From: Gordonibacter sp. 28C
GTDB lineage: Bacteria; Actinomycetota; Coriobacteriia; Coriobacteriales; Eggerthellaceae
Assembly: GCF_003339845.1 (NCBI RefSeq)
Contig: NZ_PPTR01000001.1
Span: forward strand, 62,001-126,000
Length of the DNA: 64,000 nt
Reading direction: 5' to 3'
Position 1 is the stretch's first letter. Each line of letters begins with the position of its first letter. The notes beneath the pieces are model-generated. The model saw only the letters and a program-made list of their open reading frames with translations. It had not been told where the DNA came from and searched no databases. A program made the translations under genes and the position numbers. Below, piece after piece: positions 48,297-56,811 of this stretch.

Positions 48297-49237
48297 ACCG
48301 ACGCCTCGCTGACCATGGTCGTGATCACGCCCGCCTCGCCGTCGAAAGCGGAAGGGACCTCGTTCAACACCACCAGGTCGCCCTCGTTGAGCTCGCCCGA
48401 GACTTCGACCAGCGCGCCGTCGGAGATGCCGGTGGTCACCGGCACGGTGCGCGTTGTGCCGTCGGCATCCTGCACCGTCACGGTTTTCGCGTCGTCGGCG
48501 CCCGACACGGCGCTTACGGGCACGGCGAGCACGTTCTCGGCCATGGCCACCTTCACGGAGAGCGTGGCCGACATGCCCAGCCAGATGCTGCCGTCGTTGA
48601 CCACGTCCACCGTCACCGTGAACTTCGACCCGCTCGCGTTGTACGCGCCCACCTGGTTGATGTTGGAGATGACGCCCGCGCGGGGCGCCTGGTCACCGAT
48701 GGCGACGTCGACTTCCTGGCCCTCGGCCAAGCTGGCCAAGTCGCTTTCGGACACCGGCATCTCGATATGCACGGTGTCCATGCGCTCCACTTCCACGAAG
48801 TGCTCGTCTTGCGAGAGCTCCTCTTTGGCCTTGGGCATGGTGTAGGACTTCACCACCAAGTCGTACGGAGCGACCAGGGGGTCGCCGTACGTGTAGGACA
48901 CGAGCGGCTCGCCCGCTCGTACGAGCTTGTTCAGAGGCGCGTCGAAGCTGGAGAAGTAGCGCCATTTCGCGGGCTTGAGCTTTTCGGTGGCGCTTCCCTT
49001 CACCTCTCCCGCGCCGGTAACGGCCTTCTCGACGGTTTCCCTCGTCACCGGTGCCGTCGGCAAGGGAGCCTCTTCGGCAGGGTCGCTTCCGCCTAAGCCT
49101 TTCAAGACGCCGCCGAAAGCCTCGTCTCCCGCGACGAGCCACCAGGCGGCCCCGCCCAGCGCCAAGGCGAGCGCGAAGGCGAGAACGACAAGGCCGACGG
49201 AAGGCTTTTTGCGTTGTTGCACGCTGCTGTTAGTCAT
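48293..49237 (-). CDS. MacA/HlyD-type membrane-fusion adaptor
   Basis: A 314-residue protein with a short cytoplasmic N terminus, one membrane helix (VGLVVLAFALALALGGAAWWLVAG), a short hairpin region, and lipoyl/beta-barrel domains (PVSESDLASLAEGQEVDVAI, GMSATLSVKVAMAENVLAVPVSAV, VTVQDADGTTRTVPV). In monoderms such adaptors sit outside the membrane and work with MacB-type pumps for antimicrobial peptides or envelope stress. It is upstream of and overlaps the ATPase gene. Confidence 0.88.
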   Translation of the reverse strand: MTNSSVQQRKKPSVGLVVLAFALALALGGAAWWLVAGDEAFGGVLKGLGGSDPAEEAPLPTAPVTRETVEKAVTGAGEVKGSATEKLKPAKWRYFSSFDAPLNKLVRAGEPLVSYTYGDPLVAPYDLVVKSYTMPKAKEELSQDEHFVEVERMDTVHIEMPVSESDLASLAEGQEVDVAIGDQAPRAGVISNINQVGAYNASGSKFTVTVDVVNDGSIWLGMSATLSVKVAMAENVLAVPVSAVSGADDAKTVTVQDADGTTRTVPVTTGISDGALVEVSGELNEGDLVVLNEVPSAFDGEAGVITTMVSEASV

Positions 49238-49255
49238 GGTTCGTCCCTGCCGTCT

Positions 49256-49480
49256 CTAGTTGCTGCCGTCGATGACGGCGGCGCCGTCTTTGCGGGTCAC
49301 GACGTCGGCGGTCGTTTCTCCCGTCGATTTGCCGGAAGACAGCTCTCCGCCGCTCTGTAGCTCGAGGTTCTCCTGCCCGCCGCCCAAGCCCCCGATGTTC
49401 TTCAACACGGCCAGCCCTCCTACGATCACCAGCGCAACGGCCAGCACGCCGATGACGATCTTCATGGTTCTGGAACTCAT
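49256..49480 (-). CDS. Small single-helix membrane protein, first gene of the efflux operon
   Basis: A 74-residue protein: a basic N terminus (MSSRTMK), one membrane helix (IVIGVLAVALVIVGGLAVL), then a Gly/Ser/Thr-rich extracellular tail. ATG 49480 follows GGAAGGAG. I do not recognise a family. It lies 18 bases before the adaptor gene and first behind the regulatory region, so it is likely an accessory of the MacAB-like pump or a signal peptide for the divergent sensor kinase. Neither role is shown by sequence. Confidence 0.65.
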   Translation of the reverse strand: MSSRTMKIVIGVLAVALVIVGGLAVLKNIGGLGGGQENLELQSGGELSSGKSTGETTADVVTRKDGAAVIDGSN

Positions 49481-49527
49481 TCGTTCTCCTTCCCGTGGCA
49501 TTCAATGCGGGGGGCATCGTAGCGAAA

Positions 49528-49622
49528 GCCGCCTTAAAACTTCCTGAAACGCCGGTGGGTTTTCCGCGCCGCTGCCGCGCCTTTGAAACGCCGCTGCCCG
49601 TTTCAGCAACTTTTAAGGCGGC
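49528..49622. promoter_or_regulatory. Regulatory region between the efflux operon and its two-component system
   Basis: Boxes of TGAAACGCCG occur at 49545-49554 and 49584-49593 (same strand, 39 bp apart), and an inverted CGTTTCA follows at 49599-49605. They are enclosed by 12-bp inverted repeats, GCCGCCTTAAAA at 49528-49539 and TTTTAAGGCGGC at 49611-49622. A TAGAAT box at 49629-49634 lies only 6 bases before the regulator's ATG, so that mRNA may be leaderless. The arrangement suits binding by the OmpR-type regulator to control both directions. Confidence 0.6.
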
Positions 49623-49640
49623 CGATGCTAGAATGGCCGC

Positions 49641-50321
49641 ATGAAGATACTCATCATCGAAGACGACCGCGCCATCTCGCGCGCCATAGCCGAGGCGTTC
49701 GGCGATCGCTATGCCGTTGACCAGGCGTTTGACGGCGAAGAGGGGTTGTTCTTCGCGCGTCAGAACGTGTACGACCTCGTGGTGCTGGACATCATGCTGC
49801 CCGCGCTCGACGGCTACGGCGTCATGGAGCGCCTGCGTGCGGAAGGCGTCGAGACGCCCGTGCTCATGCTCACGGCCAAGAACGCGCGCGACGACCGCGT
49901 GCGCGGCCTGCGGCTGGGTGCCGACGACTACTTGGCCAAGCCGTTCGATCGCGACGAACTGGTGTTGCGGGCCCAGGCCATCATGCGGCGCAGCATGGGC
50001 GTGCGCACGCTCGACTCCCTGACATTTCGCGGTTTGGTCCTCGATCCCAACACGAAGCGTGCGACGGTGGAGGGCGCCCCGGTCGCGCTCAAAGGCAAGC
50101 AATACGATGTGTTGGAGTACCTGGTGAGCCACGAAGGACAGCTCGTTTCCAAAACGCAGCTGTTCGACCGGGTGTGGGGTTTTCTGAACGACACGTCGTC
50201 GAACGTGGTGGAAGTGTACGTGAGCGCGTTGCGCAAGGTGCTCAAGGAGCATGGTTTCGACGGCTTTCTCAAAACCATCCGCGGCGCGGGCTACGTGTGG
50301 ACGGCCGACGATGAAGTTTGA
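49641..50321 (+). CDS. OmpR-family response regulator of the efflux operon
   Basis: A 226-residue regulator: receiver domain with IIEDDRA and phospho-acceptor Asp50 (VVLDIMLP), Lys in AKPFDRDEL, then a winged-helix DNA-binding domain (LKGKQYDVLEYLVSHEGQLVSK to IRGAGYVW). It overlaps the kinase gene by 11 bases. Together they are divergent from the MacAB-like pump. This is the common layout of antimicrobial-peptide and cell-envelope stress sensors, where the regulator induces the pump. Confidence 0.94.
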   Translation: MKILIIEDDRAISRAIAEAFGDRYAVDQAFDGEEGLFFARQNVYDLVVLDIMLPALDGYGVMERLRAEGVETPVLMLTAKNARDDRVRGLRLGADDYLAKPFDRDELVLRAQAIMRRSMGVRTLDSLTFRGLVLDPNTKRATVEGAPVALKGKQYDVLEYLVSHEGQLVSKTQLFDRVWGFLNDTSSNVVEVYVSALRKVLKEHGFDGFLKTIRGAGYVWTADDEV

Positions 50322-51693
50322 GGAACGGCGCGTCCGCCGCATACTCGCGCGCAACACCTTGTTGTTCTTCGCGGCGTTCGCCGTGCTGTTCTCGTTGTTC
50401 GGCGTGCTGGTGTTCCAGCTGGTGAGCGCGAACGTGTACCGGACGGCCGACGCGCAGTTGGGCGAAGTGCGCGATGTGGCAACGGCCGTTGCCGTCGATC
50501 CGGCTGTCGGCAGCGTCGGATCCGAGCCGGCCTTGGGCTCGAGCGCCGAGATCCGCGAAGACATCGAGCTCGTTCCTCGACGCGGCGGAGGCGAGGGCGA
50601 CGCCGATGTTTCCGCCGAAAGCATCATCATCACCAGCGAGGCTTACGTGGCATCGAACCCCCAGCTCATTTACCTTTGGCGCGATGCCGACGGAAAGCCG
50701 CTCGATACGGAGGGCCTTTACTCCGTCTATCCCTCGTACTTCAACGACGTTCCCTTCGACCAGGGAAACATCGGCCGGGTGTACGAGGCGCGGGCGGGCG
50801 GCCATGCGTACCGGTGCGTCAATTACGCGGTGGACGATTCCGATGGCAGCGGTTATCTGCAGGTGCTCGTGAACGTGGACTCCGAGCTGGCGCTGCTCGA
50901 CCACTTCACGAAGATGCTCGTCATCTACCTGGTCGCGGCCGTGCTGGGCGCGGCGGCGGCGAGCTATTTCCTGTCGCGCAAGACCATCAAGCCCATCGTG
51001 GCCAGCATGAACCGCCAAAACGAATTCGTGCAGAACGCCTCGCACGAGCTGCGCACGCCGCTGGCCATCATCCGCGCCGCGCAGGAACGGCTGCTGGCGG
51101 ATCCGAACGCCCGCGTCGTGGACAAGTTCGAGGATGTGAGCGCGGTTACGGACGAGACGAAGCGCCTTGCGCGCCTGGTGGACGACCTCATGACGCTGTC
51201 GTCGGCCGATGCGCCCGTCGACGACGACAGCGAGGCGGAGCCGGTCGACGTGTCAGGCGTCGTGGCGGACGTGGGCGATCTGTACGCCGACGTGGCGGAG
51301 GTGGGCGGCAAAACGCTGACGGTGGTTGCGCAGCCTGCGGGTGAGGCGCTTATCGACGCCGACGCGCTTCGGCAGGTGGTGGGCATCCTGCTGGACAACG
51401 CCCTCAAGTACACGGAAGAGGGCGACGCCGTTGAGCTGCGCTGCGAGGAACGCGGCGGACGCGTGGCGGTGTCGGTGGCGGACACCGGCCGCGGCATCGA
51501 CCCGGCGGATCGAGAGCACGTGTTCGAGCGCTTCTACCGCGCCGACGCGGCGCGCACCACGCCTGGCAGCGGTCTGGGCCTTTCCATAGCCCGCGCCCTC
51601 GTCGAGCGCGCCCGCGGCACCATTGCGGTCGAGGGCAACGAGCCGCGGGGAGCTCGCGTCACGGTCATGCTGCCGAAGGCGCGGGCGCGCTGA
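50311..51693 (+). CDS. Two-component sensor histidine kinase
   Basis: A 460-residue kinase: TM1 around residues 15-38, an extracellular domain to ~202 rich in acidic and Tyr residues (VYPSYFNDVPFDQGNIGRVYEARAGG), TM2 ~203-222, HisKA with His245 (NASHELRTPLAII), and HATPase with N box (LDNALKYTEEG), G1 (ADTGRGI), F box (FERFYR) and G2 (GSGLGLSIA). No clear HAMP domain. It partners the regulator that overlaps its start and probably senses a substrate or stress relieved by the divergent efflux pump. Confidence 0.94.
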   Translation: MKFEERRVRRILARNTLLFFAAFAVLFSLFGVLVFQLVSANVYRTADAQLGEVRDVATAVAVDPAVGSVGSEPALGSSAEIREDIELVPRRGGGEGDADVSAESIIITSEAYVASNPQLIYLWRDADGKPLDTEGLYSVYPSYFNDVPFDQGNIGRVYEARAGGHAYRCVNYAVDDSDGSGYLQVLVNVDSELALLDHFTKMLVIYLVAAVLGAAAASYFLSRKTIKPIVASMNRQNEFVQNASHELRTPLAIIRAAQERLLADPNARVVDKFEDVSAVTDETKRLARLVDDLMTLSSADAPVDDDSEAEPVDVSGVVADVGDLYADVAEVGGKTLTVVAQPAGEALIDADALRQVVGILLDNALKYTEEGDAVELRCEERGGRVAVSVADTGRGIDPADREHVFERFYRADAARTTPGSGLGLSIARALVERARGTIAVEGNEPRGARVTVMLPKARAR

Positions 51694-51709
51694 CGGTTTC
51701 CGGGGTCTG

Positions 51710-52435
51710 CTACTTCTGCGACGCCACCATCCACGGCTGCGCCCAGGCCTCGAAGTCGACGTACTCGGGAACGCCGTAGCCCAGCACGTCGAACGACGTG
51801 GTGGCACCGGCGGCCAGATTGTCGGCGAAGCCGGTGTAACCGCCCACAATGGCCCCGTCGCCGTTGCGCAGGATGATGCTCACGGCCACCTGGTCCATGT
51901 CGGTGTCGGTGAGCAGGCTGGTTATCTCGCCGACGAAGTTCACGGTGCCGTAGCCGCTGTCCTGGGCGGACACCCCGTCGATCTTGAACATGTCGATGTT
52001 CGCGTCGGAGTCCTGCCAGCTGTTGGAGCCCACGCTCAGCTCGAACTCCACGGTGGCCGGCGCCGTTCCGTTGCCGGCCTGCCCGCCCCAAGCGACTTCC
52101 TGGTCGGGGCGCAGGGACATGAGTGTCTGCTGGTCGGACGACACCACGTTGCCGCCCTCGTCCTTGCCCGTCACCTTGATGGTGGGGAACAGGGCGCCTT
52201 GGGAGCCCTCGTTCTTGATGATGATGCCGTAATGGACGTAACCCTGGTCGTCCACGGACCAGCCAGAGTCGGTCACGGTCAGCTTGTTCTCCTTCGCGGG
52301 CGCGGCGTTCTCCGCGTCCTGCGAAACGCTCGGTGCGCCTTCGCCGGATTGCTGCTGGTCGGCCGTGCCGCCGGAGCAGCCCGCCAACGTGAGGGCCAGC
52401 GCCGCCGCAGCGCCCATGGCCACGATCTTCTTCAT
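51710..52435 (-). CDS. DUF5067-type lipoprotein
   Basis: A 241-residue secreted lipoprotein. The signal peptide ends in a lipobox (LTLAGC, Cys20), followed by a Gly/Ser/Gln-rich linker and a domain with alternating strands (LTVTDSGWSVDDQGYVHYGIIIKNEG, VEFELSVGSNSW). This matches DUF5067 proteins, extracellular Ig-like lipoproteins of Coriobacteriia and Firmicutes whose job is unknown. It is convergent with the kinase gene, which ends 16 bases before, and has no operon partners. ATG 52435 follows GGAGGC. Confidence 0.75.
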   Translation of the reverse strand: MKKIVAMGAAAALALTLAGCSGGTADQQQSGEGAPSVSQDAENAAPAKENKLTVTDSGWSVDDQGYVHYGIIIKNEGSQGALFPTIKVTGKDEGGNVVSSDQQTLMSLRPDQEVAWGGQAGNGTAPATVEFELSVGSNSWQDSDANIDMFKIDGVSAQDSGYGTVNFVGEITSLLTDTDMDQVAVSIILRNGDGAIVGGYTGFADNLAAGATTSFDVLGYGVPEYVDFEAWAQPWMVASQK

Positions 52436-52720
52436 GGTGCCTCCTTCTCTTGCCCGCGCCCCTTCGCGCGGACACTCGATGAATGGTTGGAGCCTACCGC
52501 ATGCGGCCGCTTTCGCAGCTGGCGTTGGTGGCAAGACGGTGAACGGTCGGCCTGCAGCGAAGGATTGACTGGAGGGCGGTGCGTTTCGAGGGCGCTCCCG
52601 GCAGCCGGGACGGGCGCTGAAGCGGCGGGGCGGACCTTCCGCGGCTCGCATCCCCGGCTTTCCGGCGTGCTTTCAAGGGCGAGGTGCTTCGCCGCATCCA
52701 CAGATCGAAGCAAACAAGTT
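52436..52720. other. Intergenic DNA without recognisable genes
   Basis: Beyond the lipoprotein's upstream region and the terminator that follows it, I see no gene, repeat or RNA signal here. Short open frames on both strands lack ribosome sites and family marks. Confidence 0.6.
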
Positions 52721-52754
52721 GCCCCGTAGACCTTATGTGAAAAGCTTACGGGGC
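52721..52754 (-). terminator. Terminator of the surface-protein gene
   Basis: Stem GCCCCGTA with TACGGGGC (52721-52728 and 52747-52754), extended by TT/AA pairs on the outside. On the minus strand it is followed by CTTGTTTG, 18 bases after the gene's stop codon. Confidence 0.6.
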
Positions 52755-52771
52755 AAAAGGCGGATACCGGC

Positions 52772-54956
52772 CTAGCGCCTGCGCGTGCGAAGGCGCAGGG
52801 AAAGGACGGTTATGCTTGCGGCGCAGAAAAGCAACAGGGTCACCAAGCCTGCGGTCGGACCGGCGACGTCATCGCCCGTGGCAACGAGGGCGACGGGGGT
52901 CTTGCGGTCGTTCACCTTGAGCGAGAACTCCTTAGCAGCATCGGGGGCAAAGCCGTTGGCGACTTGCACGGTGAAGGTTGCCGTCCCCGTGGCGTGCGGC
53001 GTGCCGGAGATGATGCCGTCGGCGGAAAGCGAAAGCCCCTCCGGCAGCGTTGATCCCGGCTTGAGGGTCCAGGTGAACGTTTCGGGATAGCCGGCTGCGG
53101 ACAGCTTTTGGCGGTACGGCAAACCGGTCGTGGCATCGGGAAGCGAGGAGGTGGTTATAACAGGGTGACCGCTCACCGCGAGATGGAACGCCTGCGTGGT
53201 GGAGCCGTGTTCGTTGGTCGCCTTGACGGAGAAGGTATAGAAACCTGAATCATGCGGCGTGCCGGAAAGCTTGCCGTCGGGTGCCAGGGAAAGCCCGTCG
53301 GGCAGCGCGTCCGTCTCGGCGCTCCACGACGCGCTGTTGTCGTCGGAGGCGAAGCTGAAGCGGTAGGGCTTTCCCGTCTCGCCCGCGGGGAGCGTGTCCG
53401 AGACCGTGATGACAGGCGGGCCCACCACGGTGATCGAGAAATCGGCGGTATCGGCACCGTAGTCGTTTGCAGCTTCGACGGCGAAGGAGGATGCGCCTTT
53501 AGTGCTCGGCGTGCCGGAGATGATGCCGTCGGCGGAAAGCGAGAGTCCCGCAGGCAGTTCGCCTGAGGCAACGCTCCACGCAACGGGCTCGGTTCCCGAA
53601 GCGGCAAGCGCCTGACTATACAGTTCTCCTGTCATTGCGAAGGGAAGATCGGTGGTGGTGATATGCGGAGGCCGGTACTCCTTCCAGACGGCGTAAAGCG
53701 TGTTGCCGCCCCTCTCGAAGTCGACCGCTTCGCCGGGTTGGTAGGACGTCCCTGTGCCGTCTGAGGAGGTGTTCCACTCCTTGAACTTGTATTGGGTGGA
53801 CTCGTATGGCGCGCGCGTGAATGCGCATTCTGGCGCGGGGGCGGTCGAGTCTCCGGGAACCCCTTCGGTGGACGCCATGGTACCCGAGCCGCCGTTGGGG
53901 TCGTAGGTTATAAGCCCGCACGTCGTGGCGGAGAGAGGTTTCTCCGAACCGGTCTTGTAGGCGGGGCCTGAGTACCGGACTTTTATTTTGTCGTAGGTTG
54001 TGTAGGGAACGAGCCCCGAAAAAGAGGGTTTGGTCTGCCATGTTTTGCCGTCGAGGCTATAGGATACGAAAACGTCGGCGGGTCTCTCCGTCGTGATGGT
54101 AATCCCGATCCAAGTGGCGCTCACCGGGGTGACCGCCATAGGCTCAGGCGGCGCGTCCCGTTCGGCATGCTGGCGTACGTAGAACGAATCGGGCCACCCT
54201 GCGCTCTTGTAGTCGTCCGGCAGTTTGCTCGGCAGCTTGCCGTCGTCGTAGTCAAGGCTCCGGTCGAGGCGGACCCAGGTGTCGCGGTACCCGTCCCGGG
54301 TGTCGGCAGGAACCTGGGCCAGAATGTTCTCGTTGCAGTTTTGTTCCAGGTGTACGGAAAGGAGCGCGGAACCGGTGAACATGTCGTCTGCTTGCATGTT
54401 CGTGTCGCCGAAGTTGTCGGGCAGCGTAATGTCATTGAGCTCCGCGCAACCGGAGAACATGTTTTTCGCGTTCACGATAGATCTGCCGAATCCGGAGGTC
54501 GCCGTAAAGGAGCCGAGTGCCTTGCAGTCGGAGAACATGCCCTGCGCGTTCGTGATGCCCTGATCGAAGTTCGGGGGCAGTCTTATCGACGTCGCAGCGA
54601 CCATTCCGGCGAACAGAGATCGCATATCGCCTTGTGCGGTCACGCCAGCCTCGACGGTGATGTTCGTAGCAAGGTTGGCGCAGACCAGCCATCCTCGCTG
54701 CGTGCTGCTGTCGTACGGGTCCAGCTTTCCGTTTCCGCCATCCGTCAGCTTTATCGTCAACACATGGGTGTAGTCATCGTATGTCCAGGTGCATCCGCCG
54801 TCGGTGCCAAAAATGCAAAACAGCTCCGAAAGCCTGCGACGGCGCTGTCGGAACGAGGCCCGCCGCTAGAACGAGCGTTAGAAGAAGAGCGAGGAAGCCC
54901 CTCCCCCGAACACCTCGGACTGCGTCTGAGCCTCCATGCGGCGCACGTGCTATCAT
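52772..54956 (-). pseudogene. Frameshifted BspA/InlB-like cell-wall surface protein
   Basis: Two frames together encode a surface protein. The first (from ATG 54956) has a signal peptide (FLALLLTLVLAAGLVPTAPS, then QAFG); at the T5 run (54809-54813) the reading must drop one base to continue into GTDGGCTWTYDDYTHV and the 54763-52772 frame. Content in order: DUF285-like leucine repeats (FAGMVAATSIRLP, AKNMFSGCAELNDITLP), an InlB B repeat (ITYDPNGGSGTMAS), three Ig-like He_PIG repeats ending in SADGIISGTP or similar, then LVATG plus a hydrophobic tail ending in RTRRR, a variant sorting signal. It is either a decayed gene, a sequencing error, or phase-variable: a C12 tract lies near the start. 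Confidence 0.75.
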
Positions 54957-54988
54957 GACAGGGAGGTCGAGCGAGTTATGCGGGCGAC

Positions 54989-55000
54989 GGGGGGGGGGGG
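54989..55000 (-). repeat. Homopolymeric C12 tract in the 5' end of the surface-protein gene
   Basis: Twelve Gs on the plus strand (Cs on the coding strand). An ATG at 55012 has an excellent site, GAGGAAGAGG, 5 bases upstream and reads into the tract. With 12 Cs it stops after 19 codons at a TGA that overlaps ATG 54956. With 13 or 10 Cs it reads straight into the signal-peptide frame. This is the classic shape of a slipped-strand contingency tract. Confidence 0.7.
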
Positions 55001-55155
55001 CGTGATTCCCATGGCTGCCTCTTCCTCAAGCTCAAAGTTAATCGTATCACTTTGATTTAATGCATGGATTATGGCAGGTCGAAACCGCTTTAGCAAGAGA
55101 TGCGAGGCATTCATGGGCCATCGGCCGATAAAGGCCGATGGCTTGCGAGCTTCAA

Positions 55156-55231
55156 TGGTGCCCCCGGCGCGATTCGAACGCGCGGCACCCGCTTTAGGAG
55201 AGCGGTGCTCTGTCCCCTGAGCTACGGAGGC
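55156..55231 (-). tRNA. tRNA-Arg, anticodon CCU
   Basis: A 76-base tRNA read on the minus strand: acceptor GCCTCCG pairing with CGGGGGC (one G-U), D arm TAGCTCAGGGGACAGAGC, anticodon stem CCGCT/AGCGG with loop CTCCTAA (anticodon CCT, for AGG), T arm CGCGCGTTCGAATCGCGC, discriminator A and an encoded CCA. It is the only RNA gene of this kind in the window. Such rare-codon tRNA genes are often attachment sites for integrating elements, but no integrase is next to it. Confidence 0.96.
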
Positions 55232-55299
55232 ATGGCTGCTATTGTAGCATTACCTTTCAACCTGTGGCGCGAGACGGACGATGCGTGGCGAGACTATGA

Positions 55300-55326
55300 G
55301 ATCGCCCGGGCGCTGCCCGGGCGATC
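55300..55326 (-). terminator. Terminator of the NlpC/P60 gene
   Basis: A perfect 11-bp stem (GATCGCCCGGG with CCCGGGCGATC) and a 5-base loop, 27 bases past the hydrolase stop on the minus strand. No clear T-tract follows. Confidence 0.6.
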
Positions 55327-55353
55327 GTTGCGTTCTTGGTTGTGCGGCCGATG

Positions 55354-56472
55354 CTAGAACCGCAGCGCGCAGGTGAATCCCGACCAGGAGAGCGAATCGG
55401 TGTCGCGCACGAGCAGCCCCTTGTCGGGTGCGTGCACGTAATGCGTGCCCCCGTTGCTGACGGCGATGCCCACGTGCCCGTAGCGCCAAAGCACGTCGCC
55501 GGGGCGAGCTTCGGCGACAGAAACGCGCTGTCGCGCGGCACTGTATTGAGACTCGCTTTGATGGGGCACGTATATGCCAACCTGACGATAGGCCCAGGTG
55601 ACCAAGCCGGAGCAGTCGAACGAGTTCGGCCCTTCCGCGCCCCATTCGTACGGGCAGCCAATGCGGCTCATGGCGAAATCGGCAACGGATCCCTGCGAGG
55701 GTACTTCGACGCCGTTGCCGCCGCCCCCGCTCGGCGTGTTGGGAATATCGGAGCCGCTGTCGTTGTTTCCGCCTTGGCTTTGCTGTGCCTGCTGCGCTTC
55801 CAGCTCGGCCTGCTTCTGGGCGGCTGCCGCAGCGGCAGCCGCGCGCTGCTCCTCCTCGAGCAAGGCGCGCGCTTCGGCATCGAGCGAGTTCATGAGCGCG
55901 TCGGCCTGCTCGATCTTCGCCTCGACCTCGTCTTTGATGGTCTTGGCTTCGGCGGCCTTGTCGGCGGCGATCTTCTCCTGCTTGGCGTACTCGGCCTTCG
56001 ATGCTTCCACGCTTTCGCGCAGGTCCTTGGTCTCGGCGACCATCTGCGCGTCGTTCTCGTTGAGCCCGCTCAGAATGTCCCAGTTCTGGGTGAATTCTGA
56101 GAACGTCGTGGCTCCCATGAGGAAGTCGAGGAACGTGGCGGATCCCGAGCGGTACATGCTGCGGGCGCGGGTGCCCAGGTGGTCTTGCAAGTCGCCGATG
56201 CGGGCGTTCGCCTCGTCGATCTTGACCTGCTCGGCTTCCATGGCCGTGCGTGCGGCGTCCTGCTCGTCGAGCGCTCCGTAATAGCGCTCTGCGGCCGCCT
56301 CGAGATCGGCGTTCAGTCCGACCAGCTGGTTGCGCACGGCGTCGGCTTCGGCTTGCTTCTCGGCAGCGGTCACGGCGAACGCGGTCGAGGGGCAAGCGAG
56401 GGAAGCGGCGGCTACGACGGCAGCGCCGCCGACGAACGAGCGCCGGGAAAGGGCGGGTGCGGGCTCTTGCAT
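55354..56472 (-). CDS. Tat-exported NlpC/P60 peptidoglycan hydrolase
   Basis: A 372-residue secreted enzyme. Tat signal SRRSFVGGAAVVAAASLACPSTAFA, then a long coiled-coil region (~residues 36-230, heptad-rich with AEKQAEADAVRNQLVGLN), a Gly/Asn/Ser linker, and an NlpC/P60 domain from ~260 with catalytic Cys (NSFDCSGLVTWAY), His (YGHVGIAVSNG) and a polar residue after HYVHAPD. It cleaves peptide stems, usually D-Glu-mDAP, at the septum. Coiled-coil plus NlpC/P60 recalls RipA/RipB-type and FtsEX-activated hydrolases. ATG 56472 follows AAGGAGGT. Confidence 0.92.
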   Translation of the reverse strand: MQEPAPALSRRSFVGGAAVVAAASLACPSTAFAVTAAEKQAEADAVRNQLVGLNADLEAAAERYYGALDEQDAARTAMEAEQVKIDEANARIGDLQDHLGTRARSMYRSGSATFLDFLMGATTFSEFTQNWDILSGLNENDAQMVAETKDLRESVEASKAEYAKQEKIAADKAAEAKTIKDEVEAKIEQADALMNSLDAEARALLEEEQRAAAAAAAAQKQAELEAQQAQQSQGGNNDSGSDIPNTPSGGGGNGVEVPSQGSVADFAMSRIGCPYEWGAEGPNSFDCSGLVTWAYRQVGIYVPHQSESQYSAARQRVSVAEARPGDVLWRYGHVGIAVSNGGTHYVHAPDKGLLVRDTDSLSWSGFTCALRF

Positions 56473-56625
56473 GCGGTACCTCCTTGATGGGCCTGGGGCA
56501 TGGTTGAGCGAATGTGCCCTATATCATAGCACGCAACCCATGCATGACGAAAATGCACGTCAAAAGTTCAGATACGGGGGAGGGGCGTTGCGGTGTTGGA
56601 AGGCTTTGCAGGGGTGGCTTACCCC

Positions 56626-56738
56626 CTGTCATCCTGAGCGGAGCGCGAAGCGCGGAGTCGAAGGATCTTCGGCGAAAGGGGTCTTGCGCTGTTGAAGATC
56701 CTTCGACTCCGGCCTACGGCCTCCGCTCAGGATGACAG
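56626..56738. repeat. REP-type palindromic element
   Basis: A 113-base inverted repeat: left CTGTCATCCTGAGCGGAG to GAGTCGAAGGATCTTC, right GAAGATCCTTCGACTC to CTCCGCTCAGGATGACAG. The arms pair along most of their length, with a mismatched internal loop where the left arm has CGCGAAGCG and the right has GGCCTACGGCC. This TGTCATCCTGAGC-type palindrome is seen in many unrelated genomes. The rest of the 339-base gap 56473-56811 shows nothing. Confidence 0.8.
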
Positions 56739-56811
56739 AGGGCGGGATCGCTTGTCTGGGTGACAGGGGCGCGCGATGTTCAGGAGTGAGAAAGCGCTGG
56801 GAGGTCGTGTG

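Noticed and set aside
55156-55231. tRNA-Arg as an occupied attachment site
   Set aside because: No integrase and no repeat of the tRNA 3' end was found in the flanking DNA.
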